Shown here piece after piece: positions 1 through 4,855 of a stretch of DNA of 6,732 nucleotides. Made by a program: the position numbers and the translations under genes. The notes under the pieces are model-generated. The model was not told where the DNA came from and did no database searches. It saw only the letters and a program-made list of their open reading frames with translations. Position 1 is the stretch's first letter; the number at the start of each line of letters is the position of its first letter. Origin of the DNA: Akkermansiaceae bacterium (GTDB taxonomy: Bacteria; Verrucomicrobiota; Verrucomicrobiia; Verrucomicrobiales; Akkermansiaceae); the NCBI GenBank assembly GCA_023301335.1, contig JALZVA010000053.1, forward strand, positions 1 through 6,732, in the 5' to 3' direction.

Positions 1-3
1 AGC

Positions 4-648
4 TTATGCACGCTTGCGACGTCCAAGCAGAAGTAAGCTTCCAAGGCCGAGTAGAGCAGTTGATGTCGGCTCAGGAACTGATGAGGCAACAAGAGGACCG
101 AAGTTTGACGCAGGTGGCGTCTGTACTGTTGGGTCATTACTAGTTACAACAAGTAGGTTGAAGTGGGAACCATTACCGTCACCAGACAGCTCAAATGATT
201 GAATGCCACTAGCATCAGCAGTGAAACTGCCTGTGCTGAAAGATCCATTGGTGAGTGTTGCTGTGTTACCATTGGTATCAGCAACATTTTGAAGTCTACC
301 TGCATTATTTGGAGTACGATCATCAATGTAGAAAAGTTGAAGATTATAGTTAGCGCCAGCTTGAAGCCCGCTCAATTGAAAACCAGTTCTAGCAAAAGCG
401 AATGTATCCAAAAAAGTTGCATAATCAGCACTGCTAAGACCTGACACTGTCGAACCAGTTGTTGTTCCTGTGAAGATATTATTTTGGTCGACAGTATTCA
501 GATTATAAGCAGCGAATGTAGATCCTGTAATAATCTGATCAGTATTTCCTGTGAGATCCGTAGGGTTAGCATCCCACGTGACAGTGGCCGCATGAGCTAA
601 AGTCGCCGAAGCGAATATAGAGAATAGAGCAAATAAAGTAATTTTCAT
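4..648 (-). CDS. PEP-CTERM sorting-domain protein, secreted, function unknown
   Basis: The 214-residue protein starts with a Sec signal peptide (K2, hydrophobic residues 4-18, probable cleavage after AHA at 18-20). It ends with a PEP-CTERM signal: VPEP at 191-194, a hydrophobic Leu/Gly stretch at about 196-208, then RRKR at 210-213. In families with this signal the protein is exported, processed by an exosortase and delivered to the cell surface or extracellular matrix. The middle (about 21-185) is rich in Thr, Asn, Ser and Gly, as expected for a beta-sandwich exoprotein. It contains GLQAGANYNLQLFYIDDR at 94-111 and GSFTADASGIQSFEL at 140-154, a pattern I associate with verrucomicrobial PEP-CTERM proteins; I do not recognise a named enzyme domain. 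The ATG at 648 is chosen because it gives a complete signal peptide. No Shine-Dalgarno sequence precedes it; the leader is almost pure A/U. The gene is complete; no exosortase gene lies in the window. Confidence 0.9.
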   Translation of the reverse strand: MKITLFALFSIFASATLAHAATVTWDANPTDLTGNTDQIITGSTFAAYNLNTVDQNNIFTGTTTGSTVSGLSSADYATFLDTFAFARTGFQLSGLQAGANYNLQLFYIDDRTPNNAGRLQNVADTNGNTATLTNGSFSTGSFTADASGIQSFELSGDGNGSHFNLLVVTSNDPTVQTPPASNFGPLVASSVPEPTSTALLGLGSLLLLGRRKRA

Positions 649-675
649 ATTTTTTGTATTTTTTGTATTTTTTTT
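649..675. repeat. Three 9-bp tandem repeats directly before the PEP-CTERM start
   Basis: The plus strand reads ATTTTTTGT twice (649-657, 658-666), then a degenerate third copy ATTTTTTTT (667-675). The repeats touch the start codon, so the mRNA leader of the PEP-CTERM gene is A-rich (repeating ACAAAAAAU) and has no Shine-Dalgarno site. Such a leader may be an unstructured ribosome landing site. The copies could vary in number by slippage, but nothing here shows that they do. Confidence 0.65.
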
Positions 676-1098
676 AGGTAGCTGAAGCTAAGATAGCAAC
701 AGCGGCGCTTGTTACTTCATCCGAATAATCTTGTCAATACCTAAAAGCAATTTTTTAAAGGGGCCATGACTACGAAAATCTGTATGGAATACAGCCAAAA
801 TAGCTATCATAAGAGTAGACACACGATTTGTGTCAGAACCATATTGGTAGTATGTGGCTAGCGTAGTGTCAGTCTGGCTATTGGCACTGATGGCTCTCTG
901 TCTGCCTCTACTATTATTTTGTGAGTTCGTAGCTCTCTATAGCGGCGCAGACTTCAGCTCTATCATCAGTGCAGAGTAGCATTCCCACTGTATTTTTTAC
1001 TTTCAGCCAGCTGGCTAATACATGAGAATCGTTTGTGGCAATTGTTTTGTTTAGATTTTAGTTTGTAAGGTTAAATTTTTTAATTATGAAGCCTTGAT
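676..1098. other. Non-coding spacer with short inverted repeats
   Basis: I see no credible coding sequence on either strand in this stretch. It contains the possible PEP-CTERM promoter and several short inverted repeats: GACACA/TGTGTC at 818-823 and 829-834 with a 5-nt loop; ACCA/TGGT at 838-848; TCAGT/ACTGA at 869-873 and 886-890; and a perfect 12-bp palindrome, AGCCAGCTGGCT, at 1005-1016. The part nearest 1098 lies downstream of the transposase pseudogene and probably includes the right end of the former insertion sequence, but I cannot place that end. Confidence 0.5.
709..737 (-). promoter_or_regulatory. Possible sigma-70-type promoter for the PEP-CTERM gene
   Basis: On the minus strand a perfect -35 hexamer TTGACA (737-732) is followed after 17 bp by TAACAA (714-709), which matches the -10 consensus at only three of six positions. 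It would give a leader of roughly 55 nt before the ATG at 648. The -35 match and spacing are good and the -10 is poor, so this is a weak prediction. Confidence 0.3.
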
Positions 1099-1744
1099 TT
1101 AAGATTGTAAGTAACTTTTCATAAGCAGGTTAAGATAAGGTGGTAATTTTCTTATGATGGCAGTGAGGGCAAGTTTTTTTGGTTTCCCGTTCTTGAGTAG
1201 TCTTTGGTAGAAATGTTTTAGAATCGGGTTGTATCTGGAGGTGGCTAAAGCGGCGATGTAGAGTGCTTGACACGATTTTTCACCATCTTCTCAACGCGAT
1301 TTGGCAGCAGGTGTTCGAGCTACATTTTTTCGAGATTAAGATCTTCGTTGAGATGACGGTTATATCTGAGAAGTGCCTGAATTGCTTCAATAATAGGACT
1401 AAATTTGATGCCGTAATTGGTTAAAACCTTGGCGTCAATAGAGTCTGTTTTACTTATTATTCCTTGGGCTTTAGCTAAGTTATGAGCTAATGAAGGAGTA
1501 ATTTTGGATACTTTAATTTTTTCAGTTTGAAGTATAACGAGTAAAATTTTTCATAACTTCCCGTTGCTTTAAAAACTATCTGAACGGAGTTGAATTTCTT
1601 TACTTTTGTAATGATTTTATTAATTCCATTTTTTGTATTAGGGAGGACTGAAGGTAATTTTCAAGCCTTCTCGTAAGTGTGTATTTCTAACTCTTTCTTT
1701 GAGGCATTAATCCCAATCCAGATTGTATTTTTTTCTGATTTCAT
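1099..1744 (-). pseudogene. Degenerate IS110-family transposase
   Basis: This is a broken DEDD (RuvC-like) transposase of the IS110 family, readable in pieces across three frames. It starts at ATG 1744 with WIGINASKKELEI, which matches the family N-terminus, then meets an in-frame TGA at 1663-1661. The same frame continues with VFKATGSYEKFY. A frameshift follows at an A6 run (1517-1522); one extra A would restore the frame. The next piece has LAHNLAKAQG and KTDSIDAKVL. The last piece has ALYIAALATSRYNP and NGKPKKLAL, typical of the C-terminal Transposase_20 region, and ends at TAA 1101-1099. The first catalytic Asp of the family (GID) is Asn here and the Glu of EATG is Lys; the two Asp of KTDxIDA remain. 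About 100 residues between the nuclease part and the C-terminus appear to be deleted, including the usual Ser-containing segment. It cannot encode an active enzyme. Confidence 0.88.
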
Positions 1745-1784
1745 GTTAGTGGTAATGACCATTAAATAATAGCTTCACTCCGTT

Positions 1785-1960
1785 CTCAGACTTGTGGTTC
1801 TGAACTCACACAGACTACGGATATAGGCTCTGAGGTTCGCTCAACTGTTCGAGACATACAGCGAAGGGAAGGTTGGCCCATGTGATCAATGTCACAAGTC
1901 GGTTGAAGAATCTCACACTTTCCCGCTTCTCCTAGGGTGGCTACTCTGAGAGAAGCCCTT
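1785..1960 (-). ncRNA. Candidate IS110 bridge RNA region (decayed)
   Basis: In one IS110 group the long non-coding end upstream of the transposase encodes a bridge RNA with a 5' stem-loop and two guide loops that pair with target and donor DNA. The region upstream of this transposase ATG is non-coding for over 400 bp and rich in inverted repeats. In minus-strand order they are: GCTTCTC/GAGAAGC (1956-1950 with 1931-1925, 18-nt loop); TGTGA/TCACA (1896-1892 with 1885-1881, 6-nt loop); and a 7-bp stem at 1810-1793 with a 3-nt loop and one bulge. This order resembles a multi-hairpin RNA, but I have not matched guide loops to flanking DNA and the exact ends are guesses. Confidence 0.3.
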
Positions 1961-2095
1961 TATGGTTTAATTAAGAGGTTAAGTCCCTCCTAAAAGTTAT
2001 AAAAAGATTAGCACGGTGTTAAGAAGCAAGTCCGTGAATTTTGAATAGTCATAGACGCTGTTAGACGGATGTAAGATTAGGCTAGTCTTGAGCAA

Positions 2096-2137
2096 CTACG
2101 GGAGGTTTATGGGAGGATCTACCCCGTAGAAGTGGGG
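2096..2137. repeat. Overlapping inverted repeats and a GGGAGG direct repeat
   Basis: CTACGGG at 2096-2102 pairs perfectly with CCCGTAG at 2123-2129 around a 20-nt loop. The plus strand carries GGGAGG twice, at 2100-2105 and 2111-2116. A competing hairpin, CCCC/GGGG, uses 2122-2125 and 2134-2137. The two structures exclude each other. The function is unknown; this may be part of the left end of the IS110 remnant. Confidence 0.45.
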
Positions 2138-2159
2138 CTATGAGGGATAGATTTCTTAA

Positions 2160-2423
2160 TTAGTCATAAACGTTACGTCAATGAGCAGCCTTCACGATTA
2201 GTATAATGAGAGCATCATCTTTTATTTCACAAAACAGGTGGTGGTCACCGACTCGGTAACGCCAGTATTCGCCGAGATCCCCGGTTAAGGATTTACCAAA
2301 TTGACGAGGGTCTTGAGCATCTTTAATACGCTGATCAAGAAAGTCTAGAATCTGCTTAGAGGCAACGTGGCCAAGCTTCTTTAACTCTTTGAGTGCAAGC
2401 TCTTGAAAGACTATAATCCCAAT
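2160..2423 (-). pseudogene. Degenerate RelE/ParE-type toxin
   Basis: The remnant reads VFQELALKELKKLG, then DPRQFGKSLTGDL, YWRYRVGD and CEIKDD, a clear RelE/ParE-superfamily ribonuclease-fold toxin. Intact relatives of about 85-90 residues are mRNA interferases or gyrase poisons neutralised by the adjacent antitoxin. Three lesions are visible. There is no ATG, GTG or TTG start in frame: the reading frame opens only after a TGA and goes directly into IGIIVF. The family segment DYR is DHH here, which removes the Arg equivalent to the catalytic R61 of E. coli RelE. A TGA at 2180-2178 cuts the protein after AAH; reading through gives RNVYD and a stop at 2162-2160, so the usual HRRxVY ending, with its catalytic Tyr, was probably lost by one CGA to TGA change. 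It overlaps the antitoxin remnant, as in ordinary relBE operons. Confidence 0.82.
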
Positions 2424-2527
2424 TCACGCTTAGCTTCCTCTGAACCATAAACAAGATCAGGATTTCGAGCTGACTCAGCAGCAAGATAGTAATCCTTTAA
2501 ATCTGGTCGGAGTCGAATCGCTAACAT
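2411..2527 (-). pseudogene. RelB/DinJ-type antitoxin with an internal deletion
   Basis: This 38-codon reading frame starts MLAIRLRP, the typical first strand of a ribbon-helix-helix antitoxin. It then jumps straight to DLKDYYLAAESARN and ends VYGSEEAKRELGL, the typical C-terminal toxin-binding tail. Family members of about 70-80 residues carry some 35 more residues between these parts, forming the two helices of the DNA-binding domain, so an in-frame deletion is the simplest reading. It ends at TAG 2413-2411, where the toxin frame continues. The start at 2527 is the only ATG and fits the family motif; no Shine-Dalgarno sequence precedes it. The product, if made, could still touch a toxin but could not bind the operator. 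It may also be a silent relic. Confidence 0.75.
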
Positions 2528-2537
2528 AAGCGCACTG

Positions 2538-2569
2538 TAGCACTTGCTATACGTGTATAGTAAGTGCTA
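2538..2569. promoter_or_regulatory. 32-bp inverted repeat, probable relBE operator
   Basis: The left half, TAGCACTTGCTATAC, and the right half, GTATAGTAAGTGCTA, are complementary except for one G/T position and flank a central GT. The repeat sits 10 bp upstream of the antitoxin ATG and 9 bp beyond the lipoprotein stop codon. Type II antitoxins of this kind repress their own promoter through such palindromes, so operator is my first choice. Transcribed from the lipoprotein side it would form a strong hairpin, but no T-run follows, so a classic intrinsic terminator is less likely. Confidence 0.6.
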
Positions 2570-2578
2570 TTAGAAGAA

Positions 2579-3100
2579 CTATTTGACGACACTCCAGCCT
2601 GTGACTTTGTCATTTTCAAAAAGCACCTGAGCGTTCGTTTTCGGTTGGTAGTAGACATTAGTTCCAACCCCGAAGCCATTATAGTAGCCGCGGCCTCCGT
2701 AAAAACCTCTCCCGCGAAAGCGTCCAGATCTTCCGTAGCGGCCATAACCGTAGGAATGGCCAAACCCTCCGTAGCGAGAAGAGACGCCTCCGTAGAAGCT
2801 ATTTGAATAAACCGGTGAAAGGCTTGTGTAATCCCAGCGCGTTGTTCTTTTATTATCCTTAAAGGTGTCCGTTTCACGGCTAGCTTTACCCCATGCAAGG
2901 AAGACGGCGTCTTTACTCATCCCTTTACGGAGCTGGCCTTTAGACACAGTTTTTTTATCAGAATCGGAGAGCTTTTCGTAAATTTGTGGATGTGCTTCAG
3001 TCCTGGTTTCAGGAGTTGAGGGTGTGGCACAACTAGAGAGAGCTATTCCTAGAAGGGAGACGAGAGGGAGAGATATTATTTTAAAACGTAAAGACATCAT
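2579..3100 (-). CDS. Lipoprotein with BamE/SmpA-like region and Gly/Tyr/Arg-rich insert
   Basis: The 173-residue protein begins with a lipoprotein signal peptide: R5 and K7, a hydrophobic core at 8-21, and the lipobox LSSC with the lipidated Cys at 24. The mature protein is therefore membrane-anchored, probably at the outer membrane. Residues 57-91 (LRKGMSKDAVFLAWGKAS to RTTRWDY) and the end (VLFENDKVTGW at 159-169) resemble the two halves of a small BamE/SmpA-type fold. In that pattern a KGM-x-x-x-x-V helix and a W-G-x-P-like turn are followed by strands ending in a xGkVtgw hairpin. Between them, residues 101-150 form an unusual stretch made mainly of Gly, Tyr, Arg, Phe and Ser. BamE assists outer-membrane protein assembly, but this similarity covers only the fold and the function here is unknown. 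It is divergent from gpmI (187-bp gap). No Shine-Dalgarno sequence precedes the ATG at 3100; a second ATG follows at once. Confidence 0.85.
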   Translation of the reverse strand: MMSLRFKIISLPLVSLLGIALSSCATPSTPETRTEAHPQIYEKLSDSDKKTVSKGQLRKGMSKDAVFLAWGKASRETDTFKDNKRTTRWDYTSLSPVYSNSFYGGVSSRYGGFGHSYGYGRYGRSGRFRGRGFYGGRGYYNGFGVGTNVYYQPKTNAQVLFENDKVTGWSVVK

Positions 3101-3218
3101 ACTTTTAGATTACACGATTTGTAAGAATTGTCACATGGGATTTACTTTATAGTCTATTACTCACTCAAGAAAATGGTGCGGAATGAATGTATAGGGCACT
3201 CTAAAGCCTTAAAAACCG

Positions 3219-3233
3219 TATGGTAGAACCATA
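3219..3233. repeat. Inverted repeat in the gpmI upstream region
   Basis: TATGGT and ACCATA flank the 3-nt centre AGA, about 55 bp before the gpmI start. It could be a protein-binding site or a small leader hairpin. Nothing else in the sequence decides between these or shows that it is functional. I see no convincing -35/-10 pair for gpmI in the 187-bp divergent region. Confidence 0.35.
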
Positions 3234-3287
3234 AAATAGGTTGCATTCTGACCTTTTCTTTTAACGAAAAAAAGATACACATCCTGC

Positions 3288-4829
3288 ATGGCGAAATCAC
3301 CAATAGTATTAATTATCAGAGATGGATGGGGTGTGAATCCTGGCGGAGCGAGCACCGCTGAAAGAGATGGCAATTCTGTAGAATTAGCGAAAACTCCATT
3401 TCATGACCACCTCTGGGAGACCTACCCAAAGGGGTTTGTCAGTGCTTCTGGTGGAGATGTGGGTCTTCCTGATGGGCAAATGGGCAACTCAGAAGTCGGA
3501 CATTTAAATTTAGGAGCTGGGAGAGTTGTTTACCAGAGTTTGACGAAGATTAATAAAACTATTGCAGATGGTGAGTTGGGTGAAAACGCATCATTGATAG
3601 ATGCATTTGAAAAGGCAAAGCAAGGAGGGAGGCTACATTTTGTAGGTTTAGTGAGTGATGGGGGAGTGCATAGTCATCAGGAGCATTTGATAGCCCTTGC
3701 TCAAGAAGCACAGAAAGCAGGCGTGAAAGACATTCTTGTGCATGCTATAACGGATGGACGTGATTGCTCTCCAACAAGTGGAACAGATTGCTTAGCCGCT
3801 ATTGAGCAACCTCTCGAAGACGCAGGGGCAACGATTGCCACAGTCATCGGACGTTACTATGCGATGGATCGAGACACGCGCTGGGAGAGAAATAAACTCG
3901 CTTGGGATGCCATCATTTTAGGAAAGGGAGAAGTTTCAGAGTTATCACCCTCAGAAGCAGTAGCTCAGAAATATAAGGAAGACCTCACCGACGAGTTCAT
4001 GACAGGACTCATCTTTGAGGAGGCTGAAAGTCAGAGAGTGAAGGATGGCGATGTGGTCGTATTCTTTAACTACAGAGCTGACAGAGCACGCCAACTTTCT
4101 GCAGCCCTTCTACAAGAAGAAGGCTGGGAGCATTTTGAGAAAGAGGTCAACCCGAAGGTGCACTACGTAACCATGACTCAGTATGATGAATCGTATGATT
4201 GTTCTGTCGTGTTTGGGCCAGAGCGGATGGAGAAAGTGTTAGGTGAAGTGGTCGCGGAATCTGGACTGAAGCAACTTAGAATTGCAGAAACAGAGAAATA
4301 CCCTCACGTAACTTATTTCTTCAATGGTGGGGAAGAGCAGCCCTTTGATGGTGAAGAGCGTATGATTGTGCCTTCTCCTAAAGTGGCAACGTATGATCTA
4401 CAGCCTGAGATGAACGCTCCCATTGTCACGCAAAAAGTCGTGGAAGAATTGAAGAACTTTGACCTCGTGATCCTTAATTTTGCCAATCCTGATATGGTGG
4501 GTCACACAGGTTTTGTTGATGCCTGCATTAAGGCATGTGAAACCATTGATGCCGGAGTGAAAGCTGTGACAGAGGAAACGCTACGTCTGGGTGGGAAGCT
4601 TTTAATCACTGCGGATCATGGTAACTGTGAAGTCTTAAGAAATCCAGATGGCTCTCCGCATACCGCGCATACAACCTTCCCTGTAGATGCGATCTATGTA
4701 GGAGCTGACCACGCTGAAATTTCTGTAAAAGACGGTATCCTCGCTGACGTTGCCCCAACTTTGTTAGACATGCTTGGAGTTAACAAACCAGCAGAGATGA
4801 CAGGGGTGAGCCTTTTGGTGAAACAATAG
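3288..4829 (+). CDS. gpmI: 2,3-bisphosphoglycerate-independent phosphoglycerate mutase
   Basis: This cytoplasmic enzyme interconverts 3- and 2-phosphoglycerate in glycolysis and gluconeogenesis through a phosphoserine intermediate, using two Mn ions. At 513 residues it has the normal family length and every expected motif. The first metal site contains D12 (IRDGWG) and the catalytic S68 (QMGNSEVGHLNLGAGR region). The inserted phosphotransferase domain carries HSH at 128-130, DGRD at 156-159, R189, RDTRW at 195-199 and RADR at 263-266. K337 follows in AETEKYPHVTYF. The second half of the alkaline-phosphatase-like domain supplies D402 and H406 (NPDMVGHTG), D443-H444 (TADHGN) and H461 (HTAHTTFPV). 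The ATG at 3288 gives the standard N-terminus; no Shine-Dalgarno site is present. It is apparently monocistronic: divergent from the lipoprotein gene and convergent with the rRNA methyltransferase gene six bases downstream. Confidence 0.98.
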   Translation: MAKSPIVLIIRDGWGVNPGGASTAERDGNSVELAKTPFHDHLWETYPKGFVSASGGDVGLPDGQMGNSEVGHLNLGAGRVVYQSLTKINKTIADGELGENASLIDAFEKAKQGGRLHFVGLVSDGGVHSHQEHLIALAQEAQKAGVKDILVHAITDGRDCSPTSGTDCLAAIEQPLEDAGATIATVIGRYYAMDRDTRWERNKLAWDAIILGKGEVSELSPSEAVAQKYKEDLTDEFMTGLIFEEAESQRVKDGDVVVFFNYRADRARQLSAALLQEEGWEHFEKEVNPKVHYVTMTQYDESYDCSVVFGPERMEKVLGEVVAESGLKQLRIAETEKYPHVTYFFNGGEEQPFDGEERMIVPSPKVATYDLQPEMNAPIVTQKVVEELKNFDLVILNFANPDMVGHTGFVDACIKACETIDAGVKAVTEETLRLGGKLLITADHGNCEVLRNPDGSPHTAHTTFPVDAIYVGADHAEISVKDGILADVAPTLLDMLGVNKPAEMTGVSLLVKQ

Positions 4830-4833
4830 CAGC

Positions 4834-4855
4834 CTTTAGGCGGATCGCTCTAAAG
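4834..4855. terminator. Possible bidirectional terminator between convergent genes
   Basis: CTTTAGGCG (4834-4842) pairs with CGC (4846-4848) and CTAAAG (4850-4855), with a GAT loop and one unpaired T, giving a nine-pair stem. It lies just past the gpmI stop and covers the last codons of the opposing methyltransferase gene. An overlapping alternative, GATCGCT/AGTGATC (4843-4849 and 4854-4860), would compete with it. Neither is followed by a clear U-run on either strand, so termination is an inference from position and symmetry. Confidence 0.4.

Larger units (their letters stand above)
1099..1960 (-). mobile_element. Remnant of an IS110-family insertion sequence, ends not defined
   Basis: The transposase pseudogene together with the structured non-coding DNA upstream of it is best read as a decayed IS110-type element. 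These elements usually lack clear terminal inverted repeats and make little or no target duplication, so the boundaries cannot be read from the sequence. The left boundary on the transposase 5' side could lie anywhere from about 1960 to the end of the relE remnant at 2160. The right boundary is somewhere below 1099. The coordinates given cover only the best supported part. Confidence 0.5.

Noticed and set aside
14..444. Open frames on both strands overlapping the PEP-CTERM gene
   Set aside because: They are other-frame shadows. Only the minus-strand frame 4-648 has a signal peptide, a sorting signal and family-like composition.
800..1020. Hairpins between the PEP-CTERM gene and the IS remnant as a CRISPR or REP array
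   Set aside because: The inverted repeats differ from each other in sequence and spacing, and there is no regularly repeated unit.
2538..2569. The long palindrome as an intrinsic terminator of the lipoprotein gene
   Set aside because: The stem is strong but A/T-rich in its core and no T-run follows in the direction of transcription; an operator fits the position better. Not fully excluded.
2521..2898. Second minus-strand frame and a plus-strand frame across the lipoprotein gene
   Set aside because: They have no recognisable motif or signal peptide, whereas the 2579-3100 frame has a clear lipobox. The long alternatives arise from the repetitive Gly/Tyr/Arg codons.
3128..3153. Possible gpmI promoter with TTGTCA and TATAGT
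   Set aside because: The spacing is only 14 bp and the start site would be far from the gene; not good enough to list.
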